Below, one piece after another: positions 56,611-64,000 of a stretch of DNA of 64,000 nucleotides (the stretch's first letter is position 1; the number at the start of each line of letters is the position of its first letter). A program made the position numbers and the translations under genes. The notes under the pieces were generated by a model that saw nothing but the letters and a program-made list of their open reading frames with translations, was not told the origin of the DNA and did no database searches. This stretch comes from Haematospirillum sp. H1815 (GTDB lineage Bacteria > Pseudomonadota > Alphaproteobacteria > Rhodospirillales > Rhodospirillaceae): NCBI RefSeq assembly GCF_012102705.1, contig NZ_JAAVTA010000007.1:1-64000 (forward strand), given 5' to 3'.

Positions 56611-59600
56611 TCAGGCCCGCCACAAGGCTGCCCCCTCTCCTCCCGCACCACTACGCGCCCGCAAGGCTTCGTACAGACCCGCATGCTCGAACAGGATGTC
56701 CCGCAGTCCGTTCAGAACCTTTTCCGATCCCAATGCCTGCTTGCTCATGCTGGTATGGGCAGCCAGGGCATCCATGACAGCATTGGTCAGCTCTCGGGTC
56801 AGGTCGGGCGAGGCATACAGTTGCGCCTTGGTGTTGTTGGCGGCCTGTTCGACCAAAACCTCGGATTCCAGCAACTTCCCCTTGATGACGTTGTTCACAT
56901 AGATCAGCTTGTCGTCATCGGTCAGGCCGCCCTCGAACAGGTCATTGACCTTCTCGATGATCTCGGCCAACAGCGCCCTTTGCTTGTCCTGCACCTCGCC
57001 AGTACCGGGTTCGGACATGGGCTTCAGCTTCTCGCCTTCGCCCTGCTTCAGGGACAGGTCGCGCCTACCCCGGTTGCGTAGGCTGTGGTGGGTGAGCTGG
57101 ATGCCCGACAGATCCACACCTTCCCGCTCCCGCCCAAAATCCAGCAACGGCAGCAGACGACGAAAGAAGATCGCCCGCTTTTCAATGTCGGTGTTGCCGT
57201 AATCGAAAATCTGCGACAGGAACGCATAGACCCGTTGAAACACGCCCAAATCACGCTTGAAGAGGACCAGGGCGGCCATTTCGTTCTTGGCGTCTTTCTC
57301 GGCCTTGCTGTCCTCTGCCGCTTTGGCCGCTTCGATGAGGGCTTGCAGGGCCTTGTAGCGTTTCAGCAGCCGGTCGGCCACCGGGGCAATGGCGGCGCCA
57401 AGTTGATTCTGGGATGCCTTGGGGTCCATATCGACCGCCACCACACGATCCACCTCGGCATCATCATAATGGCCGGAGGCATCCAGCTTGGCGCGAAGGT
57501 CGTAGACAAGATTGGGGTCGGTGACGCCCTCCAGCTCCGCCGTCTCGTAATAGGTCTTGAAGGCGGTCAGCACGTTCCCGGGTTCGTTGATGAAGTCAAG
57601 GATGTAGGTAGTGTCCTTGCCGGGATAGGCGCGATTGAGCCGTGACAGGGTCTGCACGGCCTGGATACCGGCTAGCTTCTTGTCCACATACATGCCGCAC
57701 AGCAAGGGCTGGTCGAAGCCGGTCTGGAACTTGTTGGCCACCAGCAGGATCTGGAATTCGTCCGTCGCAAACGCTTTGCGTATGTCGCGCCCGGCCAGGG
57801 TGGGGTTCAGCGCCTTGCTGTTTTCGGTAAAGCCCTCCGGCCCCAGTTCCGAATCCTGCACCTCGCCCGAGAAGGCCACCAGAGTACCGATCTTATAGCC
57901 CTGTTCCTTGATGTACTTGTTGATGGCCAGTTGCCAGCGAACCACTTCCTGGCGGCTGGCGGTCACCACCATGGCCTTGGCCTTGCCACCCAGAAGCGGG
58001 GCAACGGTGGAACGGAAATGTTCCACCACCACCTTGACCTTCTGGCTGATGTTATAGGGATGCAGCCGCACCCAGCGCATGATGCCTTTCAGCGCCTCGG
58101 CCTTGTCCACCTGGGTTTCGTCCCATTCCTGGCCGCTGCTGGCCAGTTTGAAGGCCAACTTGTAGGAGGTGTAGTTCTTCAGCACATCCAGGATGAAACC
58201 TTCCTCGATGGCCTGGCGCATGGAATAGACATGGAACGGCACGGGCACGTTGTTCGGCCCGGCGGGCTGGAACGGATCGGGACGGCGCCCGAACAGCTCC
58301 ACAGTCTTGGCCTTGGGGGTGGCGGTGAAGGCCACATAGGTGATCCCGGCTTGGTTGGCGCGCGCGGCCATCTGCGCGGCCAGAACATCCTCGGCGCTGA
58401 TTTCGCCGCCGTCTTCCAGTTCCTGCAGGTCCTCGACCGACAGCACCTGCTTCAGGGTGGCGGCGGCGGTGCCGGTCTGGGATGAATGGGCCTCGTCGGC
58501 GATGACGGCGAAGCGTTTGCCCTGGGTTGCCGCCAGTTCCTGAACCTCGGCCAAGGCGAAGGGGAAGGTCTGGATGGTGCAGACCACGATCTTCTTGCCG
58601 TTGGCCAGAGCCTCGGCCAATTGGCCGCTTTTGCTGCCCTTTTCGCTGGTGATGGTGGCGACCACCCCCTTGGTGCGCTGGAACGAGAAGATGGCATCCT
58701 GCAACTGGTCGTCCAGCACCGTGCGATCACTGACCACCAGCACGGAATCAAACAGTTTGGCCTGGTCGGCATCGTGTAGATCGGCCAGGAAATGGGCGGT
58801 CCAGGCGATGGAGTTTGTCTTCCCCGACCCGGCGGAATGCTGGATCAGGTATTTCTGCCCCGGCCCCTCGGCCAGCACGGCGGCCACCAGGGCGCGGGTG
58901 GCATCCAACTGCTGATAGCGGGGAAAGATGATCTTGGTGATCTGCTTCTTCGCATCCCGCACCGCCACCACATAGCGGCCCAGGATTTCCAGCCAGGACT
59001 CCGGCGCCCACACCTGTTCCCACAAGTACGCGGTGGCGTGGCCCAAGGGATTGGGCGGATTGCCCGCCGCGCCCCCGTCGCCTTTATCAAAAGGCAGGAA
59101 GGTTGTTGTCGCCCCCTCCAACTTGGTGGTCATCCTGACCAAAGAGTTGCTGACGGCGAAATGCACCAGGGCGCCACGGGGAAAATCCAACAACGGCTCC
59201 GCCGATCCTTGGCCCTTGGGCTTGGGGTTGCGGTCGAAACGATACTGATCGACGGCGTCATCGACGTTTTGGGTGAAGTCGCTTTTCAGCTCCACCGTCG
59301 CCACCGGAATGCCATTCAGGAACAGCACCAGATCGATGCAGTTTTCATTATGCAGCGAGTACCGCACCTGCCGCACCACCCGCAGCCGGTTGGCGGCGTA
59401 CTTGGCCATCAGTTCGGGATTCAGGCCCAAGGCGGGCTTGAACTGGGCCAGGGCCAGAGGCTGCTGCAGGCCCAGCAGTTCGACGCCAAAGCGGATTACG
59501 TCCAGGGTGCCCCGGTCATCCAACTGCTTGCGGATGCGGTCGAGCAGAATGGCCTCCGCTGCCGCGCCATGGCTTTTGGTCAGGGCCTCCCACGCCCGGG

Positions 59601-59757
59601 GCTGGGTCTGCTTCACCCAGTCCAGCACATCGGTGGGGAACAGGGCGCGGGCACGATCGTACCCGCCCGCATCGGCGGGATCATACAGCCAGCCTGCCGA
59701 GGCCAAGGCGGCGCAGATGTCATTCTCGAACTCGATTTCCTTATGCAGGGCGCTCAT
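56611..59757 (-). CDS. hsdR: Type I restriction enzyme R subunit HsdR
   Basis: A 1048-residue translocase-nuclease subunit. The nuclease core is near residues 145-160 (VATVELKS, D-ExK type). The motor shows Walker A HSAGSGKT near residue 305 and DEAH in IADEAH near 417, followed by FTATPK and helicase region VANKFQTGFDQP. The start is ATG 59757 with AGGAGG just upstream; it overlaps hsdS by ATGA. It is the last gene of the operon (hsdM, small ORF, GIY-YIG, hsdS, hsdR). The gene is richer in G and C than the flanking genes. Confidence 0.95.
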   Translation of the reverse strand: MSALHKEIEFENDICAALASAGWLYDPADAGGYDRARALFPTDVLDWVKQTQPRAWEALTKSHGAAAEAILLDRIRKQLDDRGTLDVIRFGVELLGLQQPLALAQFKPALGLNPELMAKYAANRLRVVRQVRYSLHNENCIDLVLFLNGIPVATVELKSDFTQNVDDAVDQYRFDRNPKPKGQGSAEPLLDFPRGALVHFAVSNSLVRMTTKLEGATTTFLPFDKGDGGAAGNPPNPLGHATAYLWEQVWAPESWLEILGRYVVAVRDAKKQITKIIFPRYQQLDATRALVAAVLAEGPGQKYLIQHSAGSGKTNSIAWTAHFLADLHDADQAKLFDSVLVVSDRTVLDDQLQDAIFSFQRTKGVVATITSEKGSKSGQLAEALANGKKIVVCTIQTFPFALAEVQELAATQGKRFAVIADEAHSSQTGTAAATLKQVLSVEDLQELEDGGEISAEDVLAAQMAARANQAGITYVAFTATPKAKTVELFGRRPDPFQPAGPNNVPVPFHVYSMRQAIEEGFILDVLKNYTSYKLAFKLASSGQEWDETQVDKAEALKGIMRWVRLHPYNISQKVKVVVEHFRSTVAPLLGGKAKAMVVTASRQEVVRWQLAINKYIKEQGYKIGTLVAFSGEVQDSELGPEGFTENSKALNPTLAGRDIRKAFATDEFQILLVANKFQTGFDQPLLCGMYVDKKLAGIQAVQTLSRLNRAYPGKDTTYILDFINEPGNVLTAFKTYYETAELEGVTDPNLVYDLRAKLDASGHYDDAEVDRVVAVDMDPKASQNQLGAAIAPVADRLLKRYKALQALIEAAKAAEDSKAEKDAKNEMAALVLFKRDLGVFQRVYAFLSQIFDYGNTDIEKRAIFFRRLLPLLDFGREREGVDLSGIQLTHHSLRNRGRRDLSLKQGEGEKLKPMSEPGTGEVQDKQRALLAEIIEKVNDLFEGGLTDDDKLIYVNNVIKGKLLESEVLVEQAANNTKAQLYASPDLTRELTNAVMDALAAHTSMSKQALGSEKVLNGLRDILFEHAGLYEALRARSGAGGEGAALWRA

Positions 59758-61082
59758 GCAACCTCCTGCAGCGCGACGCAATTGCGCACATCGATCTTGC
59801 CGGTCACAGCGGCAGAAATCAGGGCGGAGCGGTGTTCTTTCAGCAGCGCGATGGCGCGTTGGGCTTCGGCGATGAGAGTGTCGAACTTGGCGGTCTGCTC
59901 GTCGAGGAAAGCGGCAATGGCAGATTGTTCAGAGACAGACGGAAAACCTGTAGAGAAGTCACGGACGAAATCGTCTGGAACACGCTTCTGCCCACCCGAT
60001 CCGTACATTGTGGCTTCTCCTCTTTTCCTAAATAGTACAGAGGCAAAAAGCCAATACAGGAAGTCGCTCGTTGCCTCTGCTTCCCCGGGGCGGGCAACAA
60101 TCAGCTCGGTCGTGCCAAAGCCGATACCCCCAATAAGGTTACGCATCACAGCGCCCTTGCCGTTCTCGAAACAGGGCGTGATCTTAGCGATAGTGACGTC
60201 GCCTTCACGAAAGTAAGTGTAACCCGTCTCGACATCGCCAATTGTGCGGGTTCGCTCAAGATCAAGGGAACCATCGTATCCAATCGCCTCCATGGGCAAG
60301 AATGAGACCTCTTCTTCTCTATCTCTTCCCGCAACTTCAGACTTTGGTGGATTGATGGTCGCAACGAACCGCAGCCGTTTCACATCCCAATGAGCGGGCA
60401 CCTTGCCCAGCCATTTGATGCCGCTGTCTTTCATGGGCGCGGAGGGATCAAGCCCCTTGGTGACGGCGTGGGAGATAACGGCCTGACGCTTTTCCTTCAG
60501 CAAGCCTATCAGCTTTTCCTGCTCGGCCACCAGCGCATCAATCTTCCCCGTCTCACGGTCAAGAAAGGCCGCAATAACGGATTGTTCTGCTTTCGGCGGA
60601 AGGAGGACCGGCAAGCGGGAATGATACTGCGGGTCCAAATCCCACTGGTTCACGCGGATTCCCTTGGAGACCATCCTGTAGGCCGCCGTATACTCCAACG
60701 ACCGGAGAAGGTAATGCAGATACTCGGACGAACAGTCATGAAGTGGTTCGTAAATGAAGTACGCCGGGCTTACGATCCCGCGATATCTGGAAATGCCTAC
60801 CGATCCCTGCCACGCCTTCATCTTGTTGATGGCCAAACATCTAGGCTCAACCAACTGATATGACGTCAGGTCTTCCGATGCATTGTTGAAATTGTCGTCC
60901 CTACTGGCTTTGGGCACCACGCCATAGTCCCGATAGACAGACAGCAATTCTTCGTCCGGGAAGCCCGTGCGCTTGGTTCTGCGGAACAAGGTCCACAGAG
61001 GGACTGCTTCCCAATGCTCCGGTACCTCGCCCAGCCATTTGATGCCGCTGTTTTTGTACGCGGGGTAACGGGGAAAACTCAT
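59754..61082 (-). CDS. hsdS: Type I restriction enzyme S subunit HsdS
   Basis: A 442-residue specificity subunit with the usual two-TRD layout. A conserved half-site repeat is visible twice: SGIKWLGEVPEHW near residue 12 and SGIKWLGKVPAHW near residue 223. The paired helical spacers EQSVIAAFLDRETGKIDALV and EQSAIAAFLDEQTAKFDTLI also repeat. The two target-recognition parts differ and are less GC-rich. It overlaps both neighbours by ATGA. Confidence 0.93.
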   Translation of the reverse strand: MSFPRYPAYKNSGIKWLGEVPEHWEAVPLWTLFRRTKRTGFPDEELLSVYRDYGVVPKASRDDNFNNASEDLTSYQLVEPRCLAINKMKAWQGSVGISRYRGIVSPAYFIYEPLHDCSSEYLHYLLRSLEYTAAYRMVSKGIRVNQWDLDPQYHSRLPVLLPPKAEQSVIAAFLDRETGKIDALVAEQEKLIGLLKEKRQAVISHAVTKGLDPSAPMKDSGIKWLGKVPAHWDVKRLRFVATINPPKSEVAGRDREEEVSFLPMEAIGYDGSLDLERTRTIGDVETGYTYFREGDVTIAKITPCFENGKGAVMRNLIGGIGFGTTELIVARPGEAEATSDFLYWLFASVLFRKRGEATMYGSGGQKRVPDDFVRDFSTGFPSVSEQSAIAAFLDEQTAKFDTLIAEAQRAIALLKEHRSALISAAVTGKIDVRNCVALQEVA

Positions 61083-62020
61083 GGCTCACCTCCCTGGTTG
61101 GTGGCAACAGCAACGATCCGGGCGTCCTGCCAGTCGGCATAGGTCTTTCGTGTGCCTGCCACACACCATTCCTTGCGCCCGTTGGAAGACCGGCCCAGAA
61201 CGACGGCAGCCGCAGCACTGGGTTTGGTGAAGGCATAATCCCGGACAAAGCGCAGATGGCCAACATCATCGGGGACCAGAACGCCTTCGTCGTTCAAACG
61301 CTGATGCATGGACTGATACCCGGCCAGAGAAACACCGATCCAGGATGCTTGGGCCTGCGATCCGGCCAGGATCACAAACTCACCATCAATCTCGCGGGCC
61401 TCGGCCCTCAGGGTGTGCTTCTTGCTGATCAGCTCGAAGACAGGGGACACAGGCGGCTGGTCCGAACCGGACGACGGCATAGCGTTCTCTCCGGGCCGGG
61501 ACGTGGCTGCCTCCTTCAACACATCCAGCCCCAGCACCGGCAAGACGACGCGAAGCTGTTCGATGAAGACTTCCATATCCGATCGATCCGCTTCGGGCAA
61601 CAGAGGCAGGTCCGGGGCGGTGTTGTTGACCAGCCTGACCCGCCCGGATTCCGCCGCAATAGCGATCAAGCGGCTTTCCAGATAACGCACATGGGCCTTG
61701 GTCAGGTTTTGGTCCTTGCTGGTGACAACGCAGGTCCGGTCCCAGAATTCCTTGGCTTCGTCCTTGTTGTGCTGGGCCAGACGCTTGCCGACGCTGTCAG
61801 TCTCGCCCACATAGACCAGCGGCCTGTAACCGCCATCCGGGTCGGTGCCGGACAGGATGTAGATGCCGGTACGCCCGGCTTCAAGCCTCTGGATCAGATC
61901 GGCAAGGCGCGAACGTGGCGCGGTCATCACATGGCCGGTCCAGTTCATGATCTCGGCGGTAATGATGCCGCCCGGCGTCCCGTCAGCCAGGAACAGGCGG
62001 ATGGATCGGCCCTTGGTCAT
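61079..62020 (-). CDS. GIY-YIG nuclease-like protein with DUF4357
   Basis: A 313-residue protein. A GIY-YIG domain near residues 52-90 shows TGIYILSG and VYVGETDSVGKRLAQH with the catalytic Arg. The C-terminal part fits DUF4357 (AAAVVLGRSSNGRKEWCVAG). Such proteins often sit inside type I restriction loci. It overlaps hsdS by ATGA and the small ORF upstream by ATGA. A role in specificity or phase control is inferred from position only. Confidence 0.85.
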   Translation of the reverse strand: MTKGRSIRLFLADGTPGGIITAEIMNWTGHVMTAPRSRLADLIQRLEAGRTGIYILSGTDPDGGYRPLVYVGETDSVGKRLAQHNKDEAKEFWDRTCVVTSKDQNLTKAHVRYLESRLIAIAAESGRVRLVNNTAPDLPLLPEADRSDMEVFIEQLRVVLPVLGLDVLKEAATSRPGENAMPSSGSDQPPVSPVFELISKKHTLRAEAREIDGEFVILAGSQAQASWIGVSLAGYQSMHQRLNDEGVLVPDDVGHLRFVRDYAFTKPSAAAAVVLGRSSNGRKEWCVAGTRKTYADWQDARIVAVATNQGGEP

Positions 62021-62097
62021 GGCATCGCGCCCTGAGTATCCAGATGCAGCCGGATACAGACATCCACGGGGTCACAGAAAATGACCACGCCACTCAT
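62017..62097 (-). CDS. 26-codon coupled mini-ORF between hsdM and the GIY-YIG gene
   Basis: An ATG at 62097 overlaps the hsdM stop by ATGA, and its TGA (62017-62019) overlaps the ATG of the GIY-YIG gene by ATGA. The peptide is [20 protein letters not shown] followed by TQGAMP. No family is recognised. The two couplings suggest that it is translated and acts as a relay between hsdM and the next gene, or that it is a short accessory peptide. Confidence 0.6.
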   Translation of the reverse strand: MSGVVIFCDPVDVCIRLHLDTQGAMP

Positions 62098-63842
62098 CCC
62101 GCGATCTCTTCCAGCATGGCCTGGATGCGGCCCACCACCTGTTTCAGGTCGGCGTCGATGGCTTCCAGCGGGCGTGGGGGCTGGAAGACGTAGAAGTGGC
62201 GGTTGAAGGGGATTTCATACCCCACCTTGGTCTTGTCGGGGTCGATCCAGGCGTCGGGCACATGGGGCAGCACCTCGCGCTTGAAGTACGCCTCGACATC
62301 CTCGGACAACGGCACGTTCTCGGTATCGCGCAGCTTGGGATCGGGCATCTTCTTGCCCTTGGCCTTGCCCTTCTGGCCGATCACCGGCTTGCCATCCTCC
62401 ATCAGCGGGCGCTCTACGGTGATGGTGCGATATCCGAAATCGGCATTCTTGAAGATGCGGCTGATGGGCTTGTCGTCCGCCTCGGACTCCTTGAACTCGC
62501 CGAACAGGCGGGTGATCTCGGCGATGTGGTCGTCGGACAGTTCCTTGCGCTTGCTTCCTAAAGATTTGCGCATCTTCTGCCACATGCCCGAGGCGTCGAT
62601 CAGCTGGACCTTGCCCTTGCGGTGTTCGGGCTTACGGTTGCTGACAATCCACACATAGGTGCTGATGCCGGTGTTGTAGAACATATCGGTGGGCAGGCCG
62701 ATGATGGCTTCCAACAGGTCGTTCTCCAGCACATGGCGACGGATTTCGCTTTCGCCGCTTCCCGCACCGCCGGTGAACAGGGGCGAACCGTTCAGGACGA
62801 TACCAAAGCGCGACCCTCCATCGGCAACAGGCCGCATCTTGCTGATCAGATGCAACAGGAACAGCATCGAGCCATCGGACACGCGGGGCAGGCCGGGACC
62901 GAAGCGCCCGTTATAGCCCAGAGTTTCGTGTTCCTTGCGGACCTCCTTCTCCACCTTCTTCCATTCGACGCCGAAAGGTGGATTGGACAGCATGTAGTCG
63001 AAGGTGGTAGCGGGATGGCCGTCCTCGGACAAGGTATTACCAAAGGCAATCTTGGACACGTCCTGGCCCTTGATCAGCATGTCGGCCTTACAGATGGCGT
63101 AGGATTCCGGGTTCAGCTCTTGCCCGAACACAGTCAGGCGGGCCTTGGGGTTGTGTTCCTCCAGATATTCACCGGCAATGGACAACATGCCGCCGGTTCC
63201 CGCTGTAGGGTCATAGATGGTCCGCACCACACCCGGCTTGGACAGAACGTCGTCATCCTCGATGAAGATCAAATTGACCATCAGGCGGATGACTTCGCGC
63301 GGCGTGAAATGCTCACCGGCGGTCTCGTTGGACAGTTCGGCGAACTTGCGGATCAGTTCCTCGAAGACCAAGCCCATCTGATGGTTGCTGACCCGATCGG
63401 GGTGCAAATCCACCTGAGTGAACCGCTCGGTCACTTGATAAAGCAACCCGGACTTGGCCAGACGCTCGATCTGGGCGTGGAACTCGAACCGCTCGAACAC
63501 GTCGCGCACAGCGGGCGAAAAGCCGTTGATGTAACTGTAGAGATTCTGGCTGATGTGATCCTGATCGCCCATCAGCTTCTTCATGTCCAAGGGCGAGACG
63601 TTGAAGAAGCTTTGACCCGCTACCCGCAACACAAAGGGATCGGGGGTGATGCCCTGGGCCTGTTTGGCCTGATACTCGGCCAAGACGGCGGGCTTGGTGG
63701 CCTCCAGGACGCAATCCAGACGGCGGAACACGGTGAAAGGCAGGATCACACGCCCGTATTCAGATTGCTTGTAATCACCGCGAAGCAGATCGGCGACAGA
63801 CCAGATGAAGGCCGACAGGGATTGCTGATTCATGGTGATCAT
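62094..63842 (-). CDS. hsdM: Type I restriction-modification DNA methyltransferase HsdM
   Basis: A 582-residue N6-adenine methyltransferase. The SAM motif DPTAGTGGM is near residue 209 and the catalytic NPPFG near residue 285. The N-terminal HsdM helical region is also present. Start: ATG 63842 (GAGGCC directly before) or ATG 63833. It begins the operon and is coupled to the mini-ORF. Without HsdS and HsdR it would methylate only. Confidence 0.95.
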   Translation of the reverse strand: MITMNQQSLSAFIWSVADLLRGDYKQSEYGRVILPFTVFRRLDCVLEATKPAVLAEYQAKQAQGITPDPFVLRVAGQSFFNVSPLDMKKLMGDQDHISQNLYSYINGFSPAVRDVFERFEFHAQIERLAKSGLLYQVTERFTQVDLHPDRVSNHQMGLVFEELIRKFAELSNETAGEHFTPREVIRLMVNLIFIEDDDVLSKPGVVRTIYDPTAGTGGMLSIAGEYLEEHNPKARLTVFGQELNPESYAICKADMLIKGQDVSKIAFGNTLSEDGHPATTFDYMLSNPPFGVEWKKVEKEVRKEHETLGYNGRFGPGLPRVSDGSMLFLLHLISKMRPVADGGSRFGIVLNGSPLFTGGAGSGESEIRRHVLENDLLEAIIGLPTDMFYNTGISTYVWIVSNRKPEHRKGKVQLIDASGMWQKMRKSLGSKRKELSDDHIAEITRLFGEFKESEADDKPISRIFKNADFGYRTITVERPLMEDGKPVIGQKGKAKGKKMPDPKLRDTENVPLSEDVEAYFKREVLPHVPDAWIDPDKTKVGYEIPFNRHFYVFQPPRPLEAIDADLKQVVGRIQAMLEEIAG

Positions 63843-64000
63843 GGCCTCGTGACATTGCGTGGTTGCGAATGAGGGGGACGTTAAGGCCAGCTACCATTAC
63901 ACGCAAGTCGTTCGAGTAAGAAAACCGTGTGACTTGCAAGCAATGTTGAAAGGCGCATGATTTTAGGCCCCGATGTTCGGGGCAAAATCTCGTCGGGTAT
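63843..64000. other. Region upstream of hsdM
   Basis: It holds the ribosome site and presumably the operon promoter. A GCCCCG/CGGGGC dyad lies at 63967-63983, 125 bases upstream of hsdM. No clear -35/-10 pair was read. Confidence 0.4.

Noticed and set aside
56683..63872. Long plus-strand open frames opposite hsdR, hsdS, the GIY-YIG gene and hsdM
   Set aside because: They mirror the GC-rich restriction genes, have repetitive Leu/Gly/Val-rich translations, and lack family motifs.

Overview
The window looks like the chromosome of an alphaproteobacterium, most likely a Rhodospirillales spirillum-type organism. The genus cannot be named from the sequence alone. The case rests on a PhaR-controlled polyhydroxybutyrate locus, the rplU-rpmA-obg-proB-proA-nadD-rsfS-rlmH block, and the protein types seen (PhaR, DUF2293, RecX, PAS pseudokinase). 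There is no rRNA operon, prophage, CRISPR array or intact insertion sequence.

Layout. 0-2 kb: end of an RluB-like gene, rsmD, queG. 2-2.4 kb: an XRE-type regulator gene interrupted by one amber codon. 2.8-7.1 kb: the PHB locus (phaR, a PhaR-type operator cluster, a small accessory gene, phaC, phaA, phaB). 7.2-11 kb: an orphan glycine-betaine binding protein (proX) and an amino-acid ABC transporter with a binding protein and two permeases but no ATPase. 11.2-13.3 kb: a Tat-exported PhoX-type phosphatase. 13.8-19.1 kb: a tight five-gene operon with a DUF1611/DgcN-like P-loop protein followed by ArgC-, ArgB-, ArgD- and ArgF-like enzymes; this is the most intriguing metabolic locus. 19.36 and 55.61 kb: two minus-strand tRNA-Ser genes (CGA and GGA anticodons) that share a nearly identical 3' flank. 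19.9-25.8 kb: housekeeping block. 25.8-29.6 kb: EF-hand protein, PepSY protein, PhoPQ-like two-component system, lipoprotein. 29.8-34.8 kb: a duplicated-domain zinc-ribbon protein, an MFS transporter, an HD hydrolase, and an MHYT/GGDEF/EAL protein with degenerate active sites. 34.8-41.4 kb: PPK2-type phosphotransferase, gap, pgk, a Usg-like pseudoenzyme, a coiled-coil protein. 41.7-51.6 kb: PAS pseudokinase, cupredoxin, recX, ABC-2 permease, hslO, lipoprotein, phosphatase, DUF2293, epimerase, phosphohexomutase. 51.8-55.4 kb: a LuxR-type regulator facing a tandem array of three similar LuxR-like genes plus a decayed fourth copy. 56.6-63.8 kb: a type I restriction-modification operon (hsdM, a 26-codon ORF, a GIY-YIG/DUF4357 gene, hsdS, hsdR), visibly richer in G and C than its neighbours.

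How the genes work together. phaA, phaB and phaC take acetyl-CoA to polymer under PhaR control. The arg-like operon encodes a chain from glutamate to a citrulline-type product, with DUF1611 in the place where the N-acetylating enzyme is expected. The EF-hand/PepSY/PhoPQ-like block may sense divalent cations. The LuxR array has no LuxI synthase in the window, and both ligand-pocket tryptophans are replaced in its members, so it may respond to a ligand other than a standard acyl-homoserine lactone. The restriction-modification operon is complete and translationally coupled.
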